Origin: an uncultured Algibacter sp.
Lineage (GTDB): Bacteria; Bacteroidota; Bacteroidia; Flavobacteriales; Flavobacteriaceae
Reading direction: 5' to 3'
NCBI RefSeq assembly: GCF_947495675.1
Contig: NZ_CANLZX010000006.1
Location: 103,139-167,138, forward strand
Length of the DNA: 64,000 bases
This document shows positions 55,566-63,893 of this stretch, one piece after another. Below the pieces are notes generated by a model. That model had not been told where the DNA came from. It ran no database searches and worked only from the letters and a program-made list of their open reading frames with translations. The translations under genes and the position numbers were made by a program. How positions within the stretch are numbered: the stretch's first letter is position 1; the number at the start of each line of letters is the position of its first letter.

Positions 55566-57008
55566 TTATTCAATAACCCAAGTGTCTTTACTTCCGCCAC
55601 CTTGGGAGCTGTTTACTACTAAAGATCCTTTTTTTAAGGCCACTCTAGTTAGGCCTCCAGGACATATATCTATACCATCTCTTCCAGATAGTGCAAATGG
55701 TCTTAAATCGATACATCGTGGCGATAATTTACCATCTATATAGCAAGGTGCTGTTGAGAGTCTTAATATAGGTTGAGCAATAAAGTTTTCAGGTTTTTTC
55801 TTGACAGTTTCTAGGTAGTCTTTTATTTCTTCATCAGTAGCTTCGTGTCCCATTAACATGCCATAGCCACCACTACCATCGGTTTTTTTAATAACCATAT
55901 CTTTAATGTTTTTGGTTACATATTCCAGTTCATCTGGTCTTCCTAGTTGGTAGGTTTCAATATTTTTTAAAATGGGTTCTTCGTCAAGATAATACTTAAT
56001 CATATCTGGTACGTAAATATAAATTGCTTTATCATCAGCAATTCCAGTACCAGGAGCATTTACAATGTTTACATGTCCTTTTCTATAAGCTGCCATAATA
56101 CCAGCAACACCTAAAACACTTTTTGCATTAAACTCAAGTGGGTCTAAAAAATCATCATCAACTCTACGATAAATAATATCTACTTGTTTTAAACCATTAG
56201 TTGTTTTCATATAAACAAAATGGTTTTTAACAACCAAGTCGCTTCCTTCAACCAATTCAATACCCATTAATCTGGCTAGTGTAGTATGTTCATAATAAGC
56301 CGAATTATAAATTCCTGGTGTTAGCAATACTATATTTGGGTTTGTTTTGTTTGAGAGCTCTTTGAGTTTTTTGTACAACATATTCGGGTAATTTGAAACC
56401 GATCTTACATTGCTTTTAGGTAAAATACCAGGAAATAAACGCTTAGATATTTCTCTGTTTTCAAGCATATAACTAACTCCAGAAGGCGTTCTTAAGTTAT
56501 CTTCAAGTACATAAAATTCACCATCATTATTGCGAATTAAATCTACACCAGAAATATGCACATAAACATCATAAGGTACTTTTACACCTTTCATTTCGCG
56601 TAAAAAGTTTGGACAAGAGTAAATTAATTCACCAGGGATAATGCCGTCTTTTATAATAAACTGTTCATTATATATGTCTTTAATAAATAAATTTAAAGCT
56701 TTTAGTCTTTGTTTTATACCACTTTCAATTTTGGTCCATTCTTTAGAAGTAATAATTCTAGGAACAATATCAAAAGGAAATATTTTTTCAATACCCTCAT
56801 TGTCACTATAAACAGTAAAAGTAACACCTTGACTCATAAACAATTGTTTAGATAAATCTTCTTTTTTGCTTAACTTTTCAGGAGATGTTTTTTCTAAATA
56901 TTTTATGAATTCTTCGTACTGAGTTCTAAATACAGAACTATCGTTATACATTTCGTCCCAAGTCTTTGGAAGTAGGTCATACGAAGAGAATAGATGCTTA
57001 TTGGCCAT
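55566..57008 (-). CDS. Circularly permuted type 2 ATP-grasp protein
   Basis: A 480-residue ATP-grasp enzyme (DUF404/DUF407 group). IFPFDIVPRIIT, VYVHISGVDLIRNNDGEFYVLEDNLRTPSGVSYML and the nucleotide-binding KKTDGSGGYGMLMG are visible. These enzymes are predicted amidoligases that build or modify a peptide. It starts the three-gene operon with the alpha-E and transglutaminase proteins. Confidence 0.9.
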   Translation of the reverse strand: MANKHLFSSYDLLPKTWDEMYNDSSVFRTQYEEFIKYLEKTSPEKLSKKEDLSKQLFMSQGVTFTVYSDNEGIEKIFPFDIVPRIITSKEWTKIESGIKQRLKALNLFIKDIYNEQFIIKDGIIPGELIYSCPNFLREMKGVKVPYDVYVHISGVDLIRNNDGEFYVLEDNLRTPSGVSYMLENREISKRLFPGILPKSNVRSVSNYPNMLYKKLKELSNKTNPNIVLLTPGIYNSAYYEHTTLARLMGIELVEGSDLVVKNHFVYMKTTNGLKQVDIIYRRVDDDFLDPLEFNAKSVLGVAGIMAAYRKGHVNIVNAPGTGIADDKAIYIYVPDMIKYYLDEEPILKNIETYQLGRPDELEYVTKNIKDMVIKKTDGSGGYGMLMGHEATDEEIKDYLETVKKKPENFIAQPILRLSTAPCYIDGKLSPRCIDLRPFALSGRDGIDICPGGLTRVALKKGSLVVNSSQGGGSKDTWVIE

Positions 57009-57335
57009 AGATAAACGTTTTTATAAATATAGCAATATTTTATATGAAACTTAATAAATTAACGATATGATTAAAGATAAATCAACGATGTTTAAATTTT
57101 ATTAAAAATAATTTTAATTCTATGATTTTAATATTAATAAATTGTCATTTTTACAATTACCATAAGTTATAATCTTAATTTTTATTTAATTAATAAAACA
57201 AAGTGTCAGGCAACCATTTGTAAAAATTTCACGTCTATATAAGTAGAAACATATCAAGTAATGTTTAATATCGTGGTACTGAAATTTAAAAGAATCAATA
57301 GAACTCATTATATTAAAATTTATTTGGTATAAGAA
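57009..57335. other. Divergent intergenic region between the ATP-grasp cluster and the ECF sigma gene
   Basis: A 327-base AT-rich region. It holds an ECF-type promoter for the sigma gene (57209-57237), a small hairpin AATTGT/ACAATT near 57140-57160, and TTTATTTG (57319-57326), one mismatch from the housekeeping -7 element and 9 bases before the sigma start. No minus-strand promoter for the ATP-grasp operon is convincing. Confidence 0.4.
57209..57237 (+). promoter_or_regulatory. ECF-type promoter of the sigma factor operon
   Basis: GGCAACC (57209-57215) and CGTCTA (57232-57237) are separated by exactly 16 bases. This is the -35/-10 pattern of many ECF sigma factors (AAC in -35, CGTC in -10) and unlike the TTTG/TAnnTTTG housekeeping pattern elsewhere in the window. 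It lies about 100 bases before the sigma ATG, which suggests autoregulation. Confidence 0.7.
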
Positions 57336-57911
57336 ATGAAACCATTTTTGAAAGTTGTACAACTACATAAAAACGAATCTGTTTTAATTAAAAGCGCGAT
57401 TAAGAAAAATCGTGAAGCACAACATGTTTTGTTTGAAACGTATGCACCAAAAATGTTAAGTGTATGTAAGTATTATATAAAAGATCTTCAGCAAGCAGAA
57501 GAAGCTATGCTTAATGGGTTTTTTAAAGTGTTTTCAAATTTAAAACATTTTAAAAACAAAGGAAGTTTTGAAGGATGGATTAGACGCATTATGGTAAGAG
57601 AATCTATTTCGTTTTTAAGGCAACAAAAAAACATAGAATTTCCGGCTGAAACTTTAAAGTTTAATAATGATTATTCTAACAACATAAAAACAAATATTGA
57701 AGTTGCCGAGATACAACAATTAATAGATTCGTTACCTAATGGATATAAAGTGGTATTTGTAATGTATGCCATAGAAGGGTATAAGCATCATGAAATAGCC
57801 GAATTATTAAATATATCTCAAGGCACCTCAAAATCACAATTATTTAAAGCACGAAAAATGCTTCAAGAAAAGATTAAAAAAGTAAATAATATAAGTTATG
57901 GCACCAATTAA
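57336..57911 (+). CDS. ECF-type RNA polymerase sigma factor
   Basis: A 191-residue sigma-70 family protein. Region 2 spans residues 27-90 (LFETYAPKMLSVCKYYIKDLQQAEEA, then GSFEGWIRRIMVRESISFLR), and region 4 residues 130-180 (PNGYKVVFVMYAIEGYKHHEIAELLNISQGTSKSQLFKARKML). There is no sigma region 1 or 3, as in ECF factors. It overlaps the next gene by 14 bases, which is likely its anti-sigma factor. Confidence 0.9.
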   Translation: MKPFLKVVQLHKNESVLIKSAIKKNREAQHVLFETYAPKMLSVCKYYIKDLQQAEEAMLNGFFKVFSNLKHFKNKGSFEGWIRRIMVRESISFLRQQKNIEFPAETLKFNNDYSNNIKTNIEVAEIQQLIDSLPNGYKVVFVMYAIEGYKHHEIAELLNISQGTSKSQLFKARKMLQEKIKKVNNISYGTN

Positions 57912-58662
57912 ATTTGAAAACGATATAAGAGATAAGCTTGAAGAAAGAAGGTTACAGCCATCAACTAATGCTTGGAGCAAGTTATCAGACCGCTTAGATA
58001 ATGAAGATGCTAAAAGCAATAAAAAACCATATTGGTGGCTTGGTATAGCAGCAAGTGTAATAGGTGTTTTATTCATGGTTTCTCAATTTTTAAATAAAGA
58101 AACTAAAGTTAGTGATGCTCCAGTAATTGTAGAAACTCCAGAAGTAATAGAATACCATAAAAACACGCCTACCATAAAAGAAAATAAGTTTGAAGGAAAA
58201 GATGAGGTTAATAAAAACGTAGAAAAGCAAATTGTAACCCAAACAAGAGTAAAAAAACTAATACCAGCAAAAAGGGAACAACAGTTAGTTAACGTATTAA
58301 AACAACCTAAAGCACCATCTAAAAAAGAAGAAAGTAATCAGGTAATTACGTTGCCTATAACACCTAAAAAAACGTTGTCTTTCGAGGAGCAAAAAATAGA
58401 AGAGGTAGTAGCTCAAGTACAATCTTTGAAATCTAAAAAGAGTACAATTACAAATGCAGAAATCGATGCATTATTAAAAGCGGCTCAAAAAGAAATAAAA
58501 CACAATAGATTATATAATCAAACTACTGGCTTGGTTGATGCTAATGCTTTACTTCAAGACGTTGAAGAAGAGTTAGATCAAACATTTAGAAGTAAGGTTT
58601 TTGAGGCCTTAAAATCAAGCTTCAATTCTGTTAAAACAGCTGTAGTGCAACGTAACGAATAA
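57898..58662 (+). CDS. Single-pass membrane protein, probable anti-sigma factor
   Basis: A 254-residue protein. The N-terminal ~40 residues (FENDIRDKLEERRLQPSTNAWSKLSDRLD) are helical and cytosolic, followed by one membrane helix (WWLGIAASVIGVLFMVSQFL, about residues 43-62) and a Lys/Glu-rich extracytoplasmic region with coiled-coil character. This layout and the overlap with the sigma gene suit an anti-sigma factor, though no zinc-anti-sigma motif (HxxxCxxC) is present. Confidence 0.7.
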   Translation: MAPIKFENDIRDKLEERRLQPSTNAWSKLSDRLDNEDAKSNKKPYWWLGIAASVIGVLFMVSQFLNKETKVSDAPVIVETPEVIEYHKNTPTIKENKFEGKDEVNKNVEKQIVTQTRVKKLIPAKREQQLVNVLKQPKAPSKKEESNQVITLPITPKKTLSFEEQKIEEVVAQVQSLKSKKSTITNAEIDALLKAAQKEIKHNRLYNQTTGLVDANALLQDVEEELDQTFRSKVFEALKSSFNSVKTAVVQRNE

Positions 58663-58736
58663 TATTAATAAAATACAATCAAGTCATCAATTACAAATCA
58701 TTAATAAACACCCTAACAGGGAAAAAACGAACAATT

Positions 58737-59828
58737 ATGCAAACAATTACAAAGTACTTAGTGCCACTTATTTTATTTTTAAGTATGCAATTTATTCATG
58801 CTCAAGACACCATAAATAATGTAAACAATAAGCACAAAATAGAAGAATTAAAAACACAAAAACAAGACATTGAAAATCAAGAAAAAGCCTTTTTGAAGGA
58901 GGAAGTAGAAGTTATTAATCTACGTTTAGAAAATGGAGAAATTACTAACATAGAAGCAGAAGAATTAAAAAAAGAAGTAGCAAAGAAACGAGCGCTTAAT
59001 ATTGAAGATAGAATAGCAATTGTCGATAATAAAATATCACTTCTAGAACGCAATGATGATGCATATAATTACATAGAAGAAAAGAGTGTTCAAGGAATAA
59101 TTAGAATAGGAAAAGGAGAAGATACAAGTGAAAGTTTTATTTTTATAGGAGACGTAGAGGATGATAAGCCTAAAAATGTTAAATATGATAAACGAACTAC
59201 AAGCGATTTTGTACTAGCCTTTGGTTTAAATAATGCCATAATAGAAAACGATAATTTAGATAACTCACCATATAAATTTGGTGGCTCTCGCTTTTTTGAA
59301 ATAGGTTGGGCATGGAAAACCAGGGTGTTTAAAAACTCAAATTTTTTAAGATTAAAATATGGTTACTCATTACAAATTAATGGCTTAAAGCCTAAGGATA
59401 ATAATTACTTTGTTCAACAAGGAGATCAAACTCTATTGGAAGTATTTCCTGAAGATTTAAAAAAATCTAAACTCTCAATAACTAATTTAGTATTTCCTTT
59501 ACATTTTGAGTTTGGTCCATCAAAGCGTGTAGATAAAGACACATATTTTAGGTATTCAACCAAAAATCAATTCAAAATTGGTTTAGGAGGTTATGGTGGT
59601 TTAAATATTGGTACGCGTCAAAAACTAAAATATAAGATAGATGGCGAGCGAGTAAAAGACAAACAAAAAAAATCTTTTAATACCACAAATTTAGTTTATG
59701 GTTTAAGTGGTTATATTGCTTTTGATCAAGTTGCATTATATGTAAAATACGATTTGTCTCCAATATTTAAAGACCAAACCATTAATCAAAATAATATTTC
59801 TGTAGGAGTTAGATTTGATATGGATTAA
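58737..59828 (+). CDS. Coiled-coil and beta-barrel envelope protein
   Basis: A 363-residue protein with signal peptide (LVPLILFLSMQFIHAQD). Residues 25-110 are a Glu/Lys coiled coil (IEELKTQKQDIENQEKAFLKEEVEVINL), and the rest has amphipathic strands ending SVGVRFDMD, typical of an outer membrane beta-barrel. It is a plausible structural target of the upstream sigma/anti-sigma pair and probably in their operon (75-base gap). Confidence 0.72.
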   Translation: MQTITKYLVPLILFLSMQFIHAQDTINNVNNKHKIEELKTQKQDIENQEKAFLKEEVEVINLRLENGEITNIEAEELKKEVAKKRALNIEDRIAIVDNKISLLERNDDAYNYIEEKSVQGIIRIGKGEDTSESFIFIGDVEDDKPKNVKYDKRTTSDFVLAFGLNNAIIENDNLDNSPYKFGGSRFFEIGWAWKTRVFKNSNFLRLKYGYSLQINGLKPKDNNYFVQQGDQTLLEVFPEDLKKSKLSITNLVFPLHFEFGPSKRVDKDTYFRYSTKNQFKIGLGGYGGLNIGTRQKLKYKIDGERVKDKQKKSFNTTNLVYGLSGYIAFDQVALYVKYDLSPIFKDQTINQNNISVGVRFDMD

Positions 59829-59873
59829 AAGATTATTTATACCTATTAAATAACTAAAGATATTTAAGGCACT

Positions 59874-59904
59874 AAAAAATCCGAAATTCTATTTCGGATT
59901 TTTT
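59874..59904. terminator. Terminator after the sigma operon
   Basis: AAAAAATCCGAAAT (59874-59887) and ATTTCGGATTTTTT (59891-59904) are perfectly complementary over 14 bp around loop TCT. It marks the boundary to the accessory region on the right. Confidence 0.92.
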
Positions 59905-60013
59905 ACGTTTTTTATTTTTCATAGTACTCTAGGCTATGCTTTGTTATGGTTTTTTGCTGTACTATTTTATAAAAATTCTTCCAATGTAAATTAAAAGTAT
60001 TCTTTACCAGTTA

Positions 60014-60379
60014 TTATATGTTCCGTAGTATTTTATCCATTTTACGACCCCTAGCTAATTCATCAACTAATTTATCTAAATATCTTACCTGTTGAGTTAA
60101 GGTGTTTTCAATTTCCTCTATTCGATAGCCACATATTACACCTTTAATAAGTTGGGCATTTTGATTTAGTTTTGCATTTTGAAAGAATGTATAAAATGTA
60201 ACTTTTTCATTAATCAGTTTTTGCAGTCTCAATTCATCAAAACCTGTTAACCATTCAATAACTTGATGCAGTTCCTGTTTTGTTCTCCCTTTCTTCTCTA
60301 CCTTTGTAACGTAATGAGGATAAACAGATGCAAATGTCATTTTTGCTATACGTTCATTATGTTTTACTGTAGTTTTCAT
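60014..60379 (-). CDS. DUF2200 family protein
   Basis: A 121-residue cytosolic protein of the DUF2200 type: IAKMTFASVYPHYVTKVEKKGRTKQELHQVIEWLTGF, then LIKGVICGYRIEEIENTLTQQVRYLDKLVDELARGRKMDKIL. The family is widespread and uncharacterised. It is 71 bases downstream of the reductase-like gene on the same strand, with no palindromic repeat between them. Confidence 0.85.
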   Translation of the reverse strand: MKTTVKHNERIAKMTFASVYPHYVTKVEKKGRTKQELHQVIEWLTGFDELRLQKLINEKVTFYTFFQNAKLNQNAQLIKGVICGYRIEEIENTLTQQVRYLDKLVDELARGRKMDKILRNI

Positions 60380-60450
60380 TTCTAATTTTGTTTTTTAAAT
60401 TAGTGTTTAGCATTAAGGTAAAGCGGTTATATATTCTTGTATTAGGTGTT

Positions 60451-60990
60451 TTATTTTTTCCGCTTATAGTGATTCTGTGTTATTTGATTTAGATATGTTT
60501 TTGTTTCAATAAGTTCAAAATTTAGTTCGTTTGGCAGTTCTGTAAATAACGACGAACCACCACCTAATAAAATGGGTATTGTTGTAAGTACCATTTCATC
60601 AATTAAGTCCTCTTTTAAAAAATTCCGTATTGTAGTTCCTCCATCTATGTAAAGTTTGTGAAATCCTTTTTTGCGGATTTGATTTAAAATTACCGATAAA
60701 GTCCCTTTAATCAAAAATGCTTTCCCTATATGACTTTCAGGTATTTCATTTAGTTTATTACTCAACACAAAGACAGGCTTATCATATGGCCATTCAACAT
60801 CAAATCCAAGAACGGTTTCAAATGTTTTTCGTCCCATAACAAGTGCGTCAATTCCGTTATTGAATTCCACGTACCCCATATCGTTATTATCTGGGTTCGG
60901 AATAGTATATAACCAATCAATTCCGCCATTTTTGTCAGCAATATATCCGTCCAAACTTGTTGCGATAAATACACTATTCTTTTTACTCAT
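60451..60990 (-). CDS. Dihydrofolate reductase family protein (RibD C-terminal type)
   Basis: A 179-residue NADPH reductase-like protein. SVFIATSLDGYIADKNGGIDWL at the start, ALVMGRKTFETVLGF and GFHKLYIDGGTTIRNFL match the RibD C-terminal/DHFR-like family common in mobile and accessory DNA. The substrate is unknown and it is probably not the housekeeping DHFR. It is the first gene of the cassette-like series: repeat A starts 30 bases before its start codon. Confidence 0.87.
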   Translation of the reverse strand: MSKKNSVFIATSLDGYIADKNGGIDWLYTIPNPDNNDMGYVEFNNGIDALVMGRKTFETVLGFDVEWPYDKPVFVLSNKLNEIPESHIGKAFLIKGTLSVILNQIRKKGFHKLYIDGGTTIRNFLKEDLIDEMVLTTIPILLGGGSSLFTELPNELNFELIETKTYLNQITQNHYKRKK

Positions 60991-61020
60991 TTTTCATTTG
61001 GATTCTGTATGTCAATTTGA

Positions 61021-61153
61021 ATGCCAACGTGTTTGTATGTGGTTTGTTGCGTGGTTAAGCACGTAATTTAGCAAATAAAAACCGAATAGAAAATCCGAGA
61101 CGATTTTCAGAAGTAGGCGAGAACAAGCAATTACTTATAGCTACTGTTGGCAT
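61021..61153. repeat. Cassette-boundary palindromic repeat A
   Basis: A 133-bp imperfect palindrome with 8-bp perfect ends ATGCCAAC (61021-61028) and GTTGGCAT (61146-61153). The inner hairpin is GAAAATC/GATTTTC. The central block TAATTTAGCAAATAAAAACC is identical in repeat C. It begins 4 bases after the stop of the 61158 gene and ends 30 bases before the next gene (minus-strand reading). Confidence 0.8.
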
Positions 61154-61157
61154 TTCG

Positions 61158-61835
61158 TTATTTTTGGTTAATACGTTCACTTTTAAACTCTTCCGTCCGC
61201 TTAATTTGCTCTTCCAGATTCCATTCAAAATCAAATCTATTCTTTAGAAATATAGCAATTGAATCAAGTCCGATTTCAGTTCTTCTTTTATCTATATTTT
61301 CTGGTTCAAAAACAGGCCAAAGGTTAAAGCTCTTGGTTTCTGGATAGTATTTCATTTGTCCACCATAGATTTGTAAATCTCCTCTTTCTGTTGCTATTCT
61401 GTCTTCTGCTCTAACTAAAAATCGAGGCTCTAATTTTTTTTCTTTTACAGCTTGTCTCATCATTGGAAGATATTGTATTCGAACTGTGTTGTCTGAATGT
61501 TGTATTACATTGCATATCGTCCAATTTCCTTGTTCACCTGCCATTTCTTTCGTAGGCCATCCATATTTATCTAGAATATTCTTTACTTTTCTTTCATTAA
61601 TGATATGGTTCTTCTCATAGATTGCTTGTTGTTCTTTAACTAATTCCGATTCAGTACCATATATTTTCATAAGTGAATCTCTTAATGTAATCGGTCCCTG
61701 TTCAGCTCTCCAGATAGTGTCTAGATTTGCAATCAAATTTTCTTGATTCTCCGATGTTTTCGAGATTTTTTCTGACTTGTTTTTACAAGAGCAACTCATT
61801 GCTAAAAGCAGACTGATTAATAAAATATATTTCAT
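61158..61835 (-). CDS. DUF6624-like lipoprotein
   Basis: A 225-residue lipoprotein: signal peptide LISLLLAMSCSCKNK with the lipid-bearing Cys near residue 15-17. The mature part carries ILDKYGWPTKEMAGEQGNW, IQHSDNTVRIQYLPMMRQA and GGQMKYYPETKSFNLWPV, a pattern I associate with DUF6624. Function is unknown. Its stop lies 4 bases from repeat A and its start 38 bases from repeat B, as in a gene cassette. Confidence 0.75.
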   Translation of the reverse strand: MKYILLISLLLAMSCSCKNKSEKISKTSENQENLIANLDTIWRAEQGPITLRDSLMKIYGTESELVKEQQAIYEKNHIINERKVKNILDKYGWPTKEMAGEQGNWTICNVIQHSDNTVRIQYLPMMRQAVKEKKLEPRFLVRAEDRIATERGDLQIYGGQMKYYPETKSFNLWPVFEPENIDKRRTEIGLDSIAIFLKNRFDFEWNLEEQIKRTEEFKSERINQK

Positions 61836-61873
61836 TCGTTAATAATGTTCTTTCATATTGTTGTTCAAATGAA

Positions 61874-62095
61874 TGCCAGCGGTATTGTATATGATTAGTT
61901 GTGTTGGCAGGAACTAATTTAGTAAAAGAAAACTAACCAGAGGGAAATCCGTAGGATTTTCCGAGTACACACAGACTGAACAATTAATTATACACGGCTT
62001 AAGTTTGTAATTCACTAAATTTAATTAATAAGCAGAAAGAACAAAAGAGAGAATTAAGGTTACTTGTTTTTTAACTCAGTTCTTTGTTGTGCTTT
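61874..62095. repeat. Cassette-boundary palindromic repeat B (composite)
   Basis: The main palindrome spans about 61874-62000. Left end ATGCCAGCGGTATTGTATAT corresponds to the left ends of A and C, the inner hairpin is GGGAAATCC/GGATTTTCC (with one G-T pair), and the right end TATACACGGCTT pairs back. A further right-end fragment GTTGTGC (62084-62090), 7 bases from the next stop codon, matches the right end of C. It is separated from the main copy by about 80 unrelated bases, so B looks like a repeat interrupted or fused from two copies. Confidence 0.65.
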
Positions 62096-62097
62096 CG

Positions 62098-62862
62098 TTA
62101 TTTACATTCTTTTTCTTTTAATAATCCTATAGGTTCTTGCATTTCCTTTTTCAAATTTGATAAATGTTGTTTCTGTCTGATTAACATAGCAATAAATACT
62201 ACAAGATTATCTTGAAACTTCACGAAGATTGGATTGTTTGGCTCATTTGTCCAATCGTTTTTTGGTAATAAATCCACCAGCTCTTTACTGAGTACTTGAT
62301 TAAGGTAATTAATATCTTGATATCCAAAATCAACTATTAATTCATAATCACTCATTCTTTTAAGAATTTCATTCCTATTCTCTTGAAGTAGATTTAAAAT
62401 ATTGTTCAAAAATGTACTGTGCTTAATGAGTCTGTTTTTAAGTTTCAAATCTGTCAACAGTTTTAACTGTCCTGACGATGTTATGTCTTCAAAAGCGATA
62501 TTGCTAGGTACAAAAACGTCTTGTCTTAAAGCAATTACAAATTTATTAAGTATTTCATCTCTTTCATTTGGTATTTTGTTTAAATCTAATATCAATTCTT
62601 TACAGAGCTCTATTTTGTTGTTTATCAGTTCTGTCGTGTCATCAATTAGTTTTTCATTGAGTTCAAAGTCATCTAAAATTCTACAGTAATAATCAGCTTC
62701 AGCAATATTATTTTTTCGGTTTTCATTCCAGTTATTAATCTGCAAAGCAATTAAAATTCCAATCACAACTAACACAATTTCTCCGACTGCATATTTCAAA
62801 TACTTTCCAGTTTTTCCTTCCGAAAGCAAATTTTGTCTAATTTTTCTAAAGAATTTTATCAT
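62098..62862 (-). CDS. DUF6090 family membrane protein
   Basis: A 254-residue protein that opens with IKFFRKIRQNLLSEGKTGKYLKYAVGEIVLVVIGILIALQINNWNE, a cytosolic start followed by one membrane helix (about residues 28-43), then a long helical domain. This is the DUF6090 pattern, frequent in flavobacterial accessory DNA and of unknown function. It sits between repeats B and C. Confidence 0.82.
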   Translation of the reverse strand: MIKFFRKIRQNLLSEGKTGKYLKYAVGEIVLVVIGILIALQINNWNENRKNNIAEADYYCRILDDFELNEKLIDDTTELINNKIELCKELILDLNKIPNERDEILNKFVIALRQDVFVPSNIAFEDITSSGQLKLLTDLKLKNRLIKHSTFLNNILNLLQENRNEILKRMSDYELIVDFGYQDINYLNQVLSKELVDLLPKNDWTNEPNNPIFVKFQDNLVVFIAMLIRQKQHLSNLKKEMQEPIGLLKEKECK

Positions 62863-62886
62863 TGGTTAGCGGTTTCTGATAATGAA

Positions 62887-63019
62887 GCACAACGGTTTTG
62901 TATATGATACGTTGCGTGTGTAAGCAACTAATTTAGCAAATAAAAACCGAATAGAATATTCCGCAGGAATATTCGTAAGTAGGCTAGAACTAGCAATGGA
63001 TTATATACTTTGTTGTAGC
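62887..63019. repeat. Cassette-boundary palindromic repeat C
   Basis: A 133-bp imperfect palindrome. Ends GCACAAC (62887-62893) and GTTGTAGC (63012-63019) pair with one bulge; TGTATATGAT near the left pairs with ATTATATAC near the right. The centre is the perfect hairpin GAATATTCC/GGAATATTC with loop GCA. It begins 6 bases after the stop of the 63026 gene. It ends 24 bases before the DUF6090 start. Confidence 0.8.
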
Positions 63020-63025
63020 ACGTTT

Positions 63026-63880
63026 TTATTCTACTTTTATCGAAAAATCATCTACAAATAGTTCGATATTTCCCGCTGTAGGATTTGCTGTTGCTCCTAT
63101 TTGTACTCGTTCATAAAAAGTAGGTTCTTGTAGAGTAAAATCAATACCTTGATTTAGAAAAACATCTGTAAAAACCTGTGCATTTGGCATATTCATTCCA
63201 GTTTGGTTGATGACTTCTGTTTCATTTATAATTAATCGATTAAGTCCATTCTCACTATCTGACATAGTCATTTCCCATTGAACTGTAACCCATTGATTTC
63301 TTGGAAATGAAAAATCTGTTTGTTGTATTGTCGTTCCCGATATTTTTCCTCTTTCAATTGAGAGATAATCATTTCCACCAGACATCATTAATCTTACTCC
63401 TGGACATTGGTTTTCAGAACCATAATTATCGCCAACAGTTGGGTCCCAACAAGAACAACATTCTAAATCAAGCAGTAATAAATTTTCGATAGGTTCAGTA
63501 CCAACTATATAAAAGTCAGCTTTTATTGTAACCTTATTTCCTGAAACTATGTTTAGTCCATTTTTTTCTATATCTACTTTTGATAAGTCAGAATCTGATT
63601 GATAAGCAAGAACTTGAAGTGAGTTTTGTCCCTCGTTGAATTCAGTATTGGAAATTGAAATTTCGTTCGTTGCGTTTGTTGGGTTTGTCTGTTGAATAGT
63701 TGACCATCGATTGCCATTAGAAGGAAACAATTCGTCTAACAAATCATTCTGTGTTTCAAATCCATCTTCAAAAAAGAAACTTTCCTCTATAGGCTCTTCT
63801 AGATTATTTTCGTCTTTGTCACAACCCAAAGAAATTAATGCTATGATTACAAAAAAAAATATAAATTGATGTCTTTTCAT
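63026..63880 (-). CDS. Lipoprotein with jelly-roll (concanavalin-like) domain
   Basis: A 284-residue lipoprotein: signal peptide with lipobox ALISLGCDKDENN at Cys20, then an acidic linker. The mature part is beta-rich: FEDGFETQNDLLDELFPSNGNRW, NKVTIKADFYIVG, FPRNQWVTVQWEMTMSDSENGLNRLIINE and a final ELFVDDFSIKVE, which resembles carbohydrate-binding or polysaccharide lyase jelly-rolls. Cysteines cluster in LECCSCWDP. Function is unknown. It is the outermost complete gene of the cassette-like series. Confidence 0.7.
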   Translation of the reverse strand: MKRHQFIFFFVIIALISLGCDKDENNLEEPIEESFFFEDGFETQNDLLDELFPSNGNRWSTIQQTNPTNATNEISISNTEFNEGQNSLQVLAYQSDSDLSKVDIEKNGLNIVSGNKVTIKADFYIVGTEPIENLLLLDLECCSCWDPTVGDNYGSENQCPGVRLMMSGGNDYLSIERGKISGTTIQQTDFSFPRNQWVTVQWEMTMSDSENGLNRLIINETEVINQTGMNMPNAQVFTDVFLNQGIDFTLQEPTFYERVQIGATANPTAGNIELFVDDFSIKVE

Positions 63881-63893
63881 AGACTTTAAACGT

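Noticed and set aside
61021..61153. Repeat A as a standard integron attC site
   Set aside because: GTTGGCA does not fit GTTRRRY, and no integron integrase is in the window. It is kept only as attC-like.
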